From Gammaproteobacteria bacterium (GTDB lineage Bacteria; Pseudomonadota; Gammaproteobacteria; Pseudomonadales; Pseudohongiellaceae), in contig JAURIJ010000007.1 in the NCBI GenBank assembly GCA_030832825.1, forward strand, positions 1 to 64,000: DNA of 64,000 bases. Reading direction: 5' to 3'. The notes beneath the pieces were generated by a model that was not told where the DNA came from, made no database searches, and saw only the letters and a program-made list of their open reading frames with translations. This document shows, piece by piece, positions 50,287 through 60,323 of this stretch. Each line of letters begins with the position of its first letter. Position 1 is the first letter of the stretch. Position numbers and translations under genes: made by a program.

Positions 50287-51647
50287 TATGGGGTGTCTCC
50301 CGCGATGAGTTTCTCTACTGCACGTTCCATCCCGGCACTGCGGGACCCTTTTATTAGCACGCTGCACTGCGCGTCGGTGTTGACCAGGGCATGGGCGATG
50401 AGACTGTCGATGGACGCGAAGTGCAACGCACCCTCCCCGAAGCCGCTGACGGCCAGTCGGCTCAGCGGGCCAGTGGCCCACAAGGTGTCGATACCACAGG
50501 AGCGAGCGTAGTCGCCCACATAGCGATGCCCGCTTTCGGCGTCGCTCCCGAGCTCGCCCATGTCACCCATGATCAGGATGCGGCGGCCGGGAAAACCACG
50601 AAGCACATCAATCGCGGCACGAAAGGACGAGGGACTGGCGTTGTAGGTGTCGTCCACCAGCGCAGCCCCATTGGCCGCCTCGCGCAGACACAGACGACCG
50701 GCGACCGGTCTGACCAGGGCCAGTCCAACGCGCACATCCTCGAGTGTTGCCCCTGCCGCCATGGCAGCGGCACTGGCGGCCAGCGCATTGGCGACGTTGT
50801 GCAGGCCCAGCAGATGCAGCGTGATGCCGCAGTCGCCGGCCGGGGTATGCAGCGTGAACTGCGTGCCTTCACGACCATCGATCAGGATCGCGCTGGCCTG
50901 ATAGTCGGCCGACGTATCATGCAGACTGAAGCACAGTGCACGGCGTTGGCCGGCGCGCGCGCGCCAGACGGCAAAATGCGGGTCATCGGCATTGAGCACG
51001 GCCGTGCCGTCCGCCGGCAGACCATCGATGATCTCGCCCTTGGTCTGCACCACGCCGGCCAGAGAGCCGAAACCTTCCAGATGGGTGGCAGCGGCATTGG
51101 TGAGCACCGCCACGTGCGGCTGTGCCAGCCGCACCGTCCAGGCGATTTCGCCCAGACCACTCGCCCCCAGTTCGATGACCGCGCATTCATGCGTCTCATC
51201 CAGTTCGAGCAGGGTCAGCGGCACACCGATGTGATTGTTGAAATTGCCGCGCGTCACCAGCGTTCTGTGCGACACACTCAGAATCCGGCCGATCATTTCC
51301 TTCACGCTGGTCTTGCCCTGGCTTCCGGTGATGGCGACGACTCGAGCGGAGGAACGCTGGCGGTTGAGCAGCGCCAGTTCCGCGAGCGCAGCCGTGGTAT
51401 CGGCCACCAGCAGGCAGGGTGAGCGAACGGCCTGCGGCGAGCTGACGATGGCAGCGCCAGCCCCGTTCTCGAAGGCCTGATCGACAAAGTCATTGCCATC
51501 GAAACTTGCGCCACGCAGGGCGATGTAAAGATCGCCGGGGCGCAGCGTGCGCGTGTCGGTACTGACGCGAGAGAAGTTCACATCGACGCCATGCCGCGTG
51601 GCGGGAACCACGGCCTGCAAGGCGCCAAGTGAGAGTGTGCCGATCAT
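50286..51647 (-). CDS. murF: UDP-MurNAc-tripeptide--D-Ala-D-Ala ligase
   Basis: 453 aa. It adds D-Ala-D-Ala made by DdlB, finishing the pentapeptide. P-loop [13 protein letters not shown] (GxxGKT/S), the central [13 protein letters not shown], and [18 protein letters not shown] are typical. Starts in an ATGA overlap with murE and overlaps the mraY start by one base. Confidence 0.97.
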   Translation of the reverse strand: MIGTLSLGALQAVVPATRHGVDVNFSRVSTDTRTLRPGDLYIALRGASFDGNDFVDQAFENGAGAAIVSSPQAVRSPCLLVADTTAALAELALLNRQRSSARVVAITGSQGKTSVKEMIGRILSVSHRTLVTRGNFNNHIGVPLTLLELDETHECAVIELGASGLGEIAWTVRLAQPHVAVLTNAAATHLEGFGSLAGVVQTKGEIIDGLPADGTAVLNADDPHFAVWRARAGQRRALCFSLHDTSADYQASAILIDGREGTQFTLHTPAGDCGITLHLLGLHNVANALAASAAAMAAGATLEDVRVGLALVRPVAGRLCLREAANGAALVDDTYNASPSSFRAAIDVLRGFPGRRILIMGDMGELGSDAESGHRYVGDYARSCGIDTLWATGPLSRLAVSGFGEGALHFASIDSLIAHALVNTDAQCSVLIKGSRSAGMERAVEKLIAGDTP

Positions 51648-53188
51648 CGTGCAACCCCTGCAGCGCTGCGCAGCTGCAAGGCCGCCCTGGCCTGGGCGAC
51701 ATCGCTGAACATCAACTTCTGGCCCTTGATGTCCTGATAGGTTTCGTGACCCTTGCCAGCGATCATGACCACGTCGCCCGGCGCCGCACGGGCCACTGCG
51801 AGAGCAATCGCACGTGCGCGGTCGCGCTCAACGATCAGCTTGCCGGTATCTGTGACACCGAGCACGATCTGCCGCACGATGGCATCGGCATCCTCCAGGC
51901 GCGGATTGTCGTCCGTCACCACGAGCATGTCGGCATGGCGTTCGGCGATCTCGGCCATGAGCGGTCGCTTGCCCTGATCACGATTGCCACCACAGCCGAA
52001 GACGCACCAGATGCGGCCATGAAAGTGCTCGCGCAGTGCCTGCAGGGACACCTGCAGCGCATCGGGTGTGTGCGCATAGTCCACCACCGCCGTGATGTCG
52101 GCAGGCTGCGCCACGATCTGCATGCGGCCGGAGACAGGCTGCAACTGGGCGATGCGCTCCAGCAGCGCCGACAGCGAAAAATGCGGACGCACGGATTCGG
52201 TCGCGATCAGCGTGGCGAGAACGGCCAGCACATTGCTGAAGTTGAAGCGCCCGAGCAGTGATCCGGCAATTTCACCTTCACCGAACGGCGTGCGCACCCG
52301 TGCACGGTAACCGCGGGGTGTCAGCTGCAGGCTCAGGGCATGAATGTCGGCATGGGAATTGGCCACACTGAAGGTGTAGCTGCGCACCGAGGGCGACAGC
52401 GTATTGAGAATCCGGCAGGCGTAGGGATCATCCATGTTGACCACCGCGCTGCTGAGCCCGGCCATCATGAAGAGACGACGCTTGGTTTCCGCGTAATCCT
52501 CCATGCTGCCGTGGTAATCCAGATGATCGCGGGTCAGATTGGTGAAGACGGCCACATCGAAGCGCACGCCACTCACGCGATGCTGATGCAGCCCCTGGGA
52601 AGACACTTCCATCGCCACGCTGTCGGCGCCGCGCGAACGCAGATCGGCCAGTGCCGCCTGCAGGAAGACAGGGTCGGGAGTCGTGTGCGTGGACTCTTCG
52701 AGCGCCGGCAAAAAACCGTTCCCGAGAGTCCCGATCACGCCGCAGGAGCGCCCCATGCCCCCGAGCACCTGCGCGATGAACTGGGTGCAGCTGGTCTTGC
52801 CGTTGGTGCCGGTGACGCCGATCATCGTCATGGCCGCGCTGGGTTCGTCGAAGAAGCGGCCGGCAATCGCGCTGACACGGGCAGCCAGATCGTCCACGCA
52901 CAGCACTGGCACACCACGGCGCAGACTCACGCCCTGCCAGCGGGCGTCGGCCTGAGCAAGAATGGCGGCCGCCCCTTTGTCGATGGCGGCATCGACGAAA
53001 TCCCGCCCGTCATGATTGCGACCGAAGCAGGCGAAGAAGAGGTCACCTGGCGCCACTGTGCGACTGTCGAGTGTCACGCCACTGACGCGCACATCGCACT
53101 CTGGCGGCAGTCCCGCCGGCAGCGTCACGAGACCACTGAGCAATTGTTCAAGACTGGTTGTGTACACAATCTTTTCCGCTGTGTTCAT
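51644..53188 (-). CDS. murE: UDP-MurNAc-L-Ala-D-Glu--meso-diaminopimelate ligase
   Basis: 514 aa. It adds the third residue. P-loop GVTGTNGKTSCTQF and NLTRDHLDYHGSMEDYA are conserved. The DNPR motif (VTDDNPRLEDAD) marks meso-DAP rather than lysine specificity, as expected in a Gram-negative. It starts 13 bp after the ftsI stop and overlaps murF. Confidence 0.98.
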   Translation of the reverse strand: MNTAEKIVYTTSLEQLLSGLVTLPAGLPPECDVRVSGVTLDSRTVAPGDLFFACFGRNHDGRDFVDAAIDKGAAAILAQADARWQGVSLRRGVPVLCVDDLAARVSAIAGRFFDEPSAAMTMIGVTGTNGKTSCTQFIAQVLGGMGRSCGVIGTLGNGFLPALEESTHTTPDPVFLQAALADLRSRGADSVAMEVSSQGLHQHRVSGVRFDVAVFTNLTRDHLDYHGSMEDYAETKRRLFMMAGLSSAVVNMDDPYACRILNTLSPSVRSYTFSVANSHADIHALSLQLTPRGYRARVRTPFGEGEIAGSLLGRFNFSNVLAVLATLIATESVRPHFSLSALLERIAQLQPVSGRMQIVAQPADITAVVDYAHTPDALQVSLQALREHFHGRIWCVFGCGGNRDQGKRPLMAEIAERHADMLVVTDDNPRLEDADAIVRQIVLGVTDTGKLIVERDRARAIALAVARAAPGDVVMIAGKGHETYQDIKGQKLMFSDVAQARAALQLRSAAGVAR

Positions 53189-53201
53189 CGTCAGGCATCC
53201 G

Positions 53202-54941
53202 TCACAGGGCGCTCAGGGTCATGATTTCTGCGTTTTCCATGTCATCGGGCGGCACATTCATGATGCGCATGGCGCCGGCAACAATGCGCGAGAACAGGGG
53301 CGCAGCCACCTGACTGCCATAGTGCTCGCTGCCGCCCGGCTCGTTCATGATGATGACGACGACGATGCGTGGATCATTGGCCGGGGCATAGCCTGCAAAC
53401 AGCGAGTTGTAGGCATTCTTCTCGTAACCGGAGGCCCCCACGATGTGTGCGGTGCCCGTCTTGCCGGCCACGGTGTAGAGCGGCACGTTCGCCGCTGTAG
53501 CGCCGCCGCCGCGCTCCTTGTCCACCACCGTTTCCAGGGCATTCATGACGGCATGAGCCACAGTCTCGCTGATCACCTGTTCGCGGGGCTGGGACGCCAG
53601 CGTCGCGTCGTCAAGCTTGAGCAGAGACACCGGCTTGCGCACACCGCCGTCGGCCAGCGTGGAGTAGGCGCTGGCGATCTGCAGTGCGGATGCGGAGAGG
53701 CCGTAACCATAGGACAAGGTCGCGGTTTCGATGTCCGACCAGCGGCGATGCGCCGGCAGGACACCACTGCGCTCGCCGGGGAATCCGGTGCCGGTTTCCA
53801 CACCGAAGCCCACGCGCGCGAGCACGTCGCGCAGCGCATCCGGGCCGATGGACAAGGCCAGCAGGCTGGCGCCCACATTGCTGGACTTGGTGATGATGCC
53901 CTCGACGGTGAGGACACCATGATTGATGTCTCGCGTGGTGGCGTCGGTCACCCAGTCGCGTCCGACGCGGATGCGGCCAGGACTCGTGTCAACCAGCGTC
54001 TCCGGGGTGTAACGCCCGGACTCAAGCGCAGCCGCCACAGTGAAGGCCTTGATCGTGGACCCCGGCTCCACCAGATCGGTCACCGCACGATTGCGCAGGG
54101 CACTGAAGTCCGTGATGGCGCCGCGGTTGTTGGGGTTGTAGGACGGTTGGTTCACCATTGCCAGGACTTCTCCGGTCTTGATGTCCATCACCACCACCGA
54201 CGCAGAGCGCGCGCCGCGCAGCAGGTACTCCGACTTGAGCTCCTTGTAGGCGTGATTCTGGATGCGGAAGTCGATGCTCAGCGCCATGTCCTTGCCGGCC
54301 TGCGCGGGCTGCAGCGTGTCGAGCTCGCGGATGATGCGTCCGCGACGATCCTTCATGACCTGCTGACGACCGGGAATGCCCTGCAGCCAGTTGTCGAAGG
54401 CCAGCTCCATGCCTTCCTGCCCTGCGTCATCGACATTGGTGAAGCCCACCAGATGAGCGGCAATCTCGCCCTGGGGGTAGTAGCGCTGATACTCGGTCCG
54501 CGCGTAGACACCTGCGATCTTCATGTCGAGAATGCGATCGGCTTCCGCCGGCGGAATGCGTCGCTTGACGTAGAGAAATTCCTTCTCGGCATTGGCGGCA
54601 ATGCTGGAGGCCAGTTGCTGAGAATCCAGCTCCAGCGCGAACGCCAGCACTTCGATGTCACGCAATTCCTGGGAGAGTTCGCGCGGATTCACCCAGATGG
54701 ATTTCACCGGCGTGCTGACCGCCAGCGGCTCACCGTTGCGATCCATGATGATGCCGCGATTGGCGGACAGCGGCTCGACACGCACGGTGCGAGCATCACC
54801 CTGCCCCTGCAGGAAGTCCTGCTGCAGCACATGCAGGTTGGCGAGCTTCCAGATCACGGCCATGACGCAAAGCACGAGCGCCGCGAGAATCAGGTAGAGG
54901 CGCCAGGTCAGCGGTTTTTGTTGGGCTTCGTCTCTAGTCAT
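53202..54941 (-). CDS. ftsI: Septal transpeptidase FtsI (PBP3)
   Basis: 579 aa. A class B penicillin-binding protein that cross-links septal peptidoglycan. One N-terminal membrane helix (about 13-34), dimerisation/pedestal domain with LSANRGIIMDRNGEPLA, and a transpeptidase domain with the active Ser295 in STIK, SSN at 353-355 and KTG at 494-496. All three catalytic motifs are intact. The start overlaps the end of ftsL by 8 bases. Confidence 0.98.
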   Translation of the reverse strand: MTRDEAQQKPLTWRLYLILAALVLCVMAVIWKLANLHVLQQDFLQGQGDARTVRVEPLSANRGIIMDRNGEPLAVSTPVKSIWVNPRELSQELRDIEVLAFALELDSQQLASSIAANAEKEFLYVKRRIPPAEADRILDMKIAGVYARTEYQRYYPQGEIAAHLVGFTNVDDAGQEGMELAFDNWLQGIPGRQQVMKDRRGRIIRELDTLQPAQAGKDMALSIDFRIQNHAYKELKSEYLLRGARSASVVVMDIKTGEVLAMVNQPSYNPNNRGAITDFSALRNRAVTDLVEPGSTIKAFTVAAALESGRYTPETLVDTSPGRIRVGRDWVTDATTRDINHGVLTVEGIITKSSNVGASLLALSIGPDALRDVLARVGFGVETGTGFPGERSGVLPAHRRWSDIETATLSYGYGLSASALQIASAYSTLADGGVRKPVSLLKLDDATLASQPREQVISETVAHAVMNALETVVDKERGGGATAANVPLYTVAGKTGTAHIVGASGYEKNAYNSLFAGYAPANDPRIVVVIIMNEPGGSEHYGSQVAAPLFSRIVAGAMRIMNVPPDDMENAEIMTLSAL

Positions 54942-55281
54942 AGCGCACCATTACAACGTCGGAAATCTCGGGGACAGTCATCTGCAACTCGTCGATGGCC
55001 TTGCGCTCGATGCGACTGTCCAGGCTGAAGGTGCTCTGCTCGATCAGCAGCTGACCCCACTGCACCTGCAGCTCGTTGCGTTGATTGCGCAGCATCTGCA
55101 GTTCGTTGAGCATGGAGCGGTTCTTGAAGGTGGTGTAGATGACGGCGATACCGGAAGCCAGCATGGTCAGCAACAGCAGACAGATCAGCAGCATGCGCGG
55201 CGAGAACAGGCCCAGCCACTGATAAATGGTCTTGGAAGTGAACGCCCTTGCGATGCTGGAGGTGCCGAGAGACTTGTTCAT
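54934..55281 (-). CDS. ftsL: Cell-division protein FtsL
   Basis: 115 aa. A bitopic divisome protein that forms a complex with FtsB and FtsQ. One membrane helix (about 30-50, MLLICLLLLTMLASGIAVIY) is followed by a leucine-zipper-like coiled coil (KNRSMLNELQMLRNQRNEL). The C-terminal part ends in EISDVVMVRYD. It starts from the ATG at 55281 with GTGAG upstream, separated from rsmH by a 78-bp gap that carries three tandem 11-bp repeats. Confidence 0.92.
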   Translation of the reverse strand: MNKSLGTSSIARAFTSKTIYQWLGLFSPRMLLICLLLLTMLASGIAVIYTTFKNRSMLNELQMLRNQRNELQVQWGQLLIEQSTFSLDSRIERKAIDELQMTVPEISDVVMVRYD

Positions 55282-55324
55282 ATGTGCTCACTTGAATCGG
55301 GCATCTTGTTCTGGGGTTGCGCGC

Positions 55325-55357
55325 TTACAGGGTTCTTACAGGGTTCTTACAGGGTTC
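55325..55357. repeat. Three tandem 11-bp repeats between rsmH and ftsL
   Basis: Three perfect head-to-tail copies of TTACAGGGTTC (GAACCCTGTAA on the coding strand). The array begins 2 bp past the rsmH stop and ends about 43 bp before the ftsL start. It is a small minisatellite that could vary in copy number between strains. Confidence 0.9.
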
Positions 55358-55359
55358 GT

Positions 55360-56298
55360 TCAGGCCAGTTTCTCTGCCACCCTCATGATGGCGCTGCGCG
55401 ACCGTGGATTGGCCGCCACCTCTCTCGCATCGGCTTTCACCGCCTTGCCCAGCTTGCGCAGCCTCGGGTTCAGATCGGCAAACTGTATCGGCACTCCGGC
55501 AGGGTAATCGTCACCGCGCGCCTGCTCATTGATGAACTGTTTGACGATGCGATCCTCGAGCGAGTGGAAGCTGATCACCACCAGCCGCCCTCCCGGCTGC
55601 AGCAGGTCCAGCGCCTGCGCCAGCACACTCTGCAGATCATCCAGCTCGCGATTCACATGAATCCGGATGGCCTGGAAGGCGCGCGTGGCAGGGTGCTTGT
55701 GCTTCTCCCACGCCGGGTTGGCCTGCTTGATGATCTCGGCCAGCTCCAGGGTGCCCGTGATCGGAGCCATCTGGCGCCTCGCCACGATCGCCTTCGCCAT
55801 GCGGCGCGAGAAGCGCTCTTCGCCGTAGCGGTAGATCACATCCGCGATCTCCTGCTCTTGGGCCTCTGCAATCCACTGCGCCGCGCTGATGCCTTCCTGC
55901 GGATTCATTCGCATGTCCAGCGGGCCATCGTTCACGAAACTGAAACCGCGCTGCGCGTCATCCAGCTGCGGCGAAGAGACGCCGAGATCCAGCAATACCC
56001 CGCTCACCTTGCCCGCCAGACCGCGCTGCTCGACCACCTCATGCAGATCCGCGAAGGAGCGTTGCACGATCTCGAAGCGACTGTCTGCAGCAAAGCGCTC
56101 CCGCGCCACCTGCACCGCTGCCGGGTCCTTGTCGAAGGCCAGCAGACGACCTTGCTCGTTCAAGCCCAGCAGAATCCTCTGCGAATGCCCCCCACGACCG
56201 AAGGTGCCATCGACGTAGACACCATCTGCTGCGGACAGCAGCGCCTCGACCGCAGGCTCCAGCAGAACCGTTTCGTGTTGCAGTGCGCCTGACATCAT
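55360..56298 (-). CDS. rsmH: 16S rRNA m4C1402 methyltransferase RsmH (MraW)
   Basis: 312 aa from ATG at 56298 (or 56295). It N4-methylates C1402 in the ribosomal P site; RsmI, encoded at 60670, adds the 2'-O-methyl on the same base. The SAM-binding motif [14 protein letters not shown] is intact, as are [15 protein letters not shown] and the C-terminal [15 protein letters not shown]. It is the second gene of the dcw cluster. Confidence 0.98.
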   Translation of the reverse strand: MMSGALQHETVLLEPAVEALLSAADGVYVDGTFGRGGHSQRILLGLNEQGRLLAFDKDPAAVQVARERFAADSRFEIVQRSFADLHEVVEQRGLAGKVSGVLLDLGVSSPQLDDAQRGFSFVNDGPLDMRMNPQEGISAAQWIAEAQEQEIADVIYRYGEERFSRRMAKAIVARRQMAPITGTLELAEIIKQANPAWEKHKHPATRAFQAIRIHVNRELDDLQSVLAQALDLLQPGGRLVVISFHSLEDRIVKQFINEQARGDDYPAGVPIQFADLNPRLRKLGKAVKADAREVAANPRSRSAIMRVAEKLA

Positions 56299-56362
56299 TC
56301 AAACCGTCCTCAAGCGCCTTCCGACTGTCACCACGAAAGCGGAACGCCACATCCAGAATCCA

Positions 56363-56818
56363 TCAGAGCGAGAGCGACTGCAGCTCTGTCGGCAGCTCGC
56401 CACCCGAACTCGCCTGCGACAGCCAAAGCTGCGTCTGCTCGGCCCAGTTCTCTTCGCTCCACAATTCCAGCTTCTTGCCCTGCCCCACCAACGCAACGTG
56501 CTTGTCCAGCTCGGCGTGATTGCGCAGCACCTGAGACAACAGGATGCGACCACTGCCATCCAGCTCAAGGTCCGTGGCATAGCCGATCATCATGCGCTGG
56601 AACTTGCGGGTATCCGCGTTGAAGCTGGAGAGGGCCTCGATCTTCTTCTGGATCTCTTCCCAGACATCGATGGGGTACAGCAGCAGGCACTTGGCCATGG
56701 GGTCGATCGTCGCCACCAGGCGGCCGGCGAATTGCGTCACCAATTGATCGCGATAGCGCGCTGGCATGGCCAGACGCCCCTTCGGATCCAGATTGATGAC
56801 ATTGACGCCTCGAAACAC
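56363..56818 (-). CDS. mraZ: Transcriptional regulator MraZ
   Basis: 151 aa from a GTG at 56818 (GAGGG six bases upstream). A DNA-binding protein that in E. coli represses the dcw operon by binding TGGG repeats. It starts with MFRGVNVINLDPKGRLAMPARYRD and contains two SpoVT/AbrB-like domains; the DGSGRILLSQVLRNHAEL in the second is conserved. First gene of the dcw operon, with candidate target repeats upstream at 56873-56903. Confidence 0.97.
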   Translation of the reverse strand: MFRGVNVINLDPKGRLAMPARYRDQLVTQFAGRLVATIDPMAKCLLLYPIDVWEEIQKKIEALSSFNADTRKFQRMMIGYATDLELDGSGRILLSQVLRNHAELDKHVALVGQGKKLELWSEENWAEQTQLWLSQASSGGELPTELQSLSL

Positions 56819-56872
56819 CGCGAACCCTCGCCCCGTTTTTCTGTCTCCGATGGGATCAGACCCTCTCGGAAT

Positions 56873-56903
56873 CCCACTTTTCTACAGAATTACCCACTTT
56901 TCT
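56873..56903 (-). promoter_or_regulatory. Candidate MraZ boxes upstream of mraZ
   Basis: Two identical CCCACTTTTCT blocks 20 bp apart (read AGAAAAGTGGG on the minus strand), each with a TGGG core. MraZ binds direct TGGG repeats with 10-bp phasing in E. coli, and 20 bp keeps the same helical face. Confidence 0.55.
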
Positions 56904-56907
56904 CCAC

Positions 56908-56929
56908 GTCCTGCCACTATAGGCAGGAC
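56908..56929. promoter_or_regulatory. Perfect palindrome framing the dcw -10
   Basis: Arms GTCCTGCC and GGCAGGAC, eight bases each and perfectly complementary, are separated by exactly the six-base -10 hexamer (ACTATA on the plus strand). It looks like an operator. No known regulator is recognised. Confidence 0.6.
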
Positions 56930-56944
56930 AAGAAACTGAAGCAA
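56916..56944 (-). promoter_or_regulatory. Predicted sigma-70 promoter of the dcw cluster
   Basis: Minus strand: TTGCTT (56939-56944), 17-bp spacer, TATAGT (56916-56921). The promoter is about 100 bp upstream of the mraZ start. Confidence 0.7.
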
Positions 56945-57132
56945 GATTTATTTGCTCTTTTTGCGGGGGTGACGAAGGGAAAATGCTTAGGGAAATCCGG
57001 AAGTTACGTCGAGGCGGAGGTCGATAAAGGAGAATTGGCGCAATATCAAAACACTAAATAAAACACTTAAAGTGCTTTATTAGGTTTGCATGCGTCAGAA
57101 GGGAGGTAATCGATTGAAACTGAAGAAAAAAA

Positions 57133-57515
<383 letters not shown>

Positions 57516-57523
57516 GGCGCGCA

Positions 57524-57551
57524 GGTTAAGCGAGCATACAGCTTTATACAA
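57524..57551 (-). promoter_or_regulatory. Possible promoter of rnpB
   Basis: Minus strand: TTGTAT, 16-bp spacer, TTAACC, the last ending 8 bases before the inferred 5' end of the RNA. The -10 is a poor match; this is a tentative call based on position. Confidence 0.3.
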
Positions 57552-57646
57552 GCAGATTGTGCCTGCGCTGCGCGCGGCCTGGCGCCGGACATGCGTGGCC
57601 TCCCTGTGGCACACTGCCACCTGTCACACAGTGCAGAGTCTTCATC

Positions 57647-60010
57647 ATGCAGGATCATCGCCCACATGCACGTCGACGGCCGACCATTGCGCTGCTGGTC
57701 GTGCTGCTGACGCTGATGTTGATGGCGGGCGCGGCCCTGCTCAACAGGGATTTCGTGCTGCAGCACGCGCTTCAGGCATTGTTGCGGAATTACGGAGTGA
57801 CGCTGCAGGCGGTGACGGGACTGCAGTGGGACACTCGCTCGGCGCAGATCCAGTCGCTGCAAGTGATGCTGCCAGGTGCCACGACGCCCACACGCATCGA
57901 GAACCTGCGCGTGAACTACGCTCTGCCGGAACTGCTGCGAGGTCGCGTGCAGCGCATCCAGATTGACCGAGTCGATCTGCATCTGGCCGCCAGCACACAA
58001 TCCACCTCGATGCCGCCTGCCGAGAGCATCGCGGCAACACTCGCCGTGCTGCAGGCCCTGCCCGCCTTTTCCGCCGACATCGCCACACTCCACATCGCGC
58101 CCTGGGCACTGGCAAGCAGCCTGAGCGCCCGCACGGATGAGCGTGAGTTCCAAGCGCAATGGCGTGCAGCGGACTTGCTGCTGGACTGGCGCAGCAACTG
58201 GCACGACGAGGCCTTCGTTTCAAGCCACTTCATTCCAGAAACAAGCCTCCTCGAACGCGGCCCCCGCCCTGCTGCACACACGGCGAGTCTGCAGCTGCAG
58301 CACGGGTCTCGGCAGGTGCTGCGCGCCGACCTGACAATCCACGCCACAGACAGCGGCCTCTTGCTTGATGGCAGCGCTCAGATGTCTCTGGCGCCCTTGC
58401 ACGAGGCGCTGCAGGCAAGCGGCATCGTCAGCGAATTCACCGCAGGTCTGGCAGGTGAGGCAGACTTGCGTGTCCAGGCCACGCTGCCGCAAGACACCGA
58501 CCTGCCGGTGCCACTGGCGCTGACAGTGCAGGCCACGCACGGCACATGGAACCGGCAGGGAGCCAGTGTCGACTGGCGCCTCGACGCACTGAACCTTGAG
58601 GGCGAGTGCCAGCCGCAGGGAGATTGCCGCTTTTCGCAGAGTCTGGCTGGCGTGCTGAAGGCGTCGTCTGGCCAGCCTCTGGCTGCGACACTGCCTGAGC
58701 TGGCGCTGCCCGGCGGGGTGATGGCGACCCAGATCCAGGTGGAAACTCGCGGCACCCTGGCGTGGGCGACCGGCCACTGGGTGCTCGACAGCCCTGAGAT
58801 TCTCTTGCATCTGCCGCAACTGCGCGTGGAGGATCGGGAATTCGGAGCGAAGGTGACTCTCACGGCGCTGCAGGCCAGCGGGGAGTCCTCGCCTCTGCGC
58901 CTGGCGCAGTTGGAAACCGCTGTGCGCCTGGACGATGTGCAGGGCCTCACCCTTCCCTATGCCATGCCGCCCCCCACCCTCAGCGCCACCTTGCGCTGGG
59001 ACGGCTCACGGCTGACGAGCCACAGCACTCTGGCGCTTGCTGAGCGGCTGGCACTGCAAGGAGAACTGGCGTTCGACACCACGGAAGGCCAGGGGAGAGC
59101 TCAGGTGCAACTGCCCGCTACCCGGTTCGACGCGGACAACGCTCGACTCAGCACCCTGCTGCAGGCGTCGGGGCTGCCTGGCGACATCCTGGCGGGCAGT
59201 GTCGCCGCGCAGTCGCAGCTGAGCCTCTCCCGCAATGCGACCGGCAGTCTCCAGGTATCGGGGCCGCTTGAAATCCAGCTGGACGGACTCGGCGGCTTCG
59301 TGGGCGATACCGCGATCGCTGGTCTGAGCACCCGGTTTCGGGGCGAGCTCGACGGCAACCGCCTGCGCAGCGATGGCCTGGCAGCGCTCTCGATCGACAG
59401 TGTTGATCCCGGCATCTCCCTGCAGAACGTCAAGACCGACATCGCACTCGACATGGAGGCAGGACGCCTGCAACTCGCCGGCCTCTCCCTCGATGTGTTC
59501 GGTGGCCGCGTCCTGTCAGCCGGCGGCGATCTGGCCCTCGATGGCAGCGACGGAATGCTCGAGCTGCAACTGGAGCGGATCGATGTGGAGCGCATTCTGG
59601 CGCTGGGGGCCTACGAGGGAGTCCAGGCCAGCGGTCTGCTCTCCGGCACGCTGCCGGTGCGCCTGGATGCCACAGGCATCAGCGTCGCAGCCGGGGCACT
59701 CCACGCGGAGACACCCGGTGGCAGCATCCGTTATACCGGCGGCACCGGCACGGGCAATTCAGCAGTGGACTTCGTGAACACGACGCTGAACAACTACCGC
59801 TACGACGTGCTGGACGCCAGCGTGAACTACCTTCCTGAAGGGGAACTGTCGCTGGCCATCCAGATGCAGGGCGTCAATCCGGACAACAATCCCGAGCAGC
59901 GCATCAATTTGAATCTGAACATCAGCGACAACATCCCCGCCCTGCTGCGCAGCCTGCAGGCGGGGCGCTCCGTCACGGAGGCTGTGGAGGCGTACTTGCA
60001 GGCACGCTGA
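57647..60010 (+). CDS. ydbH: YdbH family AsmA-like intermembrane phospholipid-transport protein
   Basis: 787 aa from the ATG at 57647; the 817-aa track ORF starts early. A large protein with one N-terminal membrane helix (about 12-35) and a long periplasmic beta-rich domain, probably forming a hydrophobic groove that spans the periplasm. The C-terminal part (LQLERIDVERILALGAYEGVQASGLLSGTLPVRL, and IQMQGVNPDNNPEQRINLNLNISDNIPALLRSL) matches the YdbH domain. It works with YnbE and YdbL, encoded just after. It is divergent from rnpB. Confidence 0.9.
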   Translation: MQDHRPHARRRPTIALLVVLLTLMLMAGAALLNRDFVLQHALQALLRNYGVTLQAVTGLQWDTRSAQIQSLQVMLPGATTPTRIENLRVNYALPELLRGRVQRIQIDRVDLHLAASTQSTSMPPAESIAATLAVLQALPAFSADIATLHIAPWALASSLSARTDEREFQAQWRAADLLLDWRSNWHDEAFVSSHFIPETSLLERGPRPAAHTASLQLQHGSRQVLRADLTIHATDSGLLLDGSAQMSLAPLHEALQASGIVSEFTAGLAGEADLRVQATLPQDTDLPVPLALTVQATHGTWNRQGASVDWRLDALNLEGECQPQGDCRFSQSLAGVLKASSGQPLAATLPELALPGGVMATQIQVETRGTLAWATGHWVLDSPEILLHLPQLRVEDREFGAKVTLTALQASGESSPLRLAQLETAVRLDDVQGLTLPYAMPPPTLSATLRWDGSRLTSHSTLALAERLALQGELAFDTTEGQGRAQVQLPATRFDADNARLSTLLQASGLPGDILAGSVAAQSQLSLSRNATGSLQVSGPLEIQLDGLGGFVGDTAIAGLSTRFRGELDGNRLRSDGLAALSIDSVDPGISLQNVKTDIALDMEAGRLQLAGLSLDVFGGRVLSAGGDLALDGSDGMLELQLERIDVERILALGAYEGVQASGLLSGTLPVRLDATGISVAAGALHAETPGGSIRYTGGTGTGNSAVDFVNTTLNNYRYDVLDASVNYLPEGELSLAIQMQGVNPDNNPEQRINLNLNISDNIPALLRSLQAGRSVTEAVEAYLQAR

Positions 60011-60119
60011 CGCGGAGTTCGGGGTCGCGTTCCCTGCGCACAAGGGCTTAAGCTGCGGTTCAGCCGGCTCTGCTATAGTGCAGCCATGAATTGATCAACA
60101 GCCTTGACGGAATGCCCCC

Positions 60120-60311
60120 ATGACATCGCGACCCCTGATTCTGCTACTGACAGGTCTGACGCTCCTGCAAGCCTGCACCCCGACCGTGCAGGTGGCCATG
60201 CCGTCGGAACCCATCACCATCAACCTCAACGTCCGCATCGAGCACGAGATTCGCGTGAAGGTCGAGCAGGAACTCGATGATATCTTTAGTGCCGACAGCG
60301 GCTTGTTCTGA
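60120..60311 (+). CDS. ynbE: YnbE family small lipoprotein
   Basis: 63 aa. A signal peptide with lipobox (LTLLQAC) directs lipid attachment at Cys. The mature protein (PITINLNVRIEHEIRVKVEQELDDIF) is the typical YnbE sequence. In E. coli, YnbE is an outer-membrane lipoprotein that links with YdbH across the periplasm. It is 109 bp downstream of ydbH and 12 bp upstream of ydbL, so the three form a set. Confidence 0.92.
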   Translation: MTSRPLILLLTGLTLLQACTPTVQVAMPSEPITINLNVRIEHEIRVKVEQELDDIFSADSGLF

Positions 60312-60323
60312 CAGGAGACTCTC

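Noticed and set aside
53016-55028. 670-aa ORF opposite ftsI
   Set aside because: Antisense shadow of ftsI and murE.
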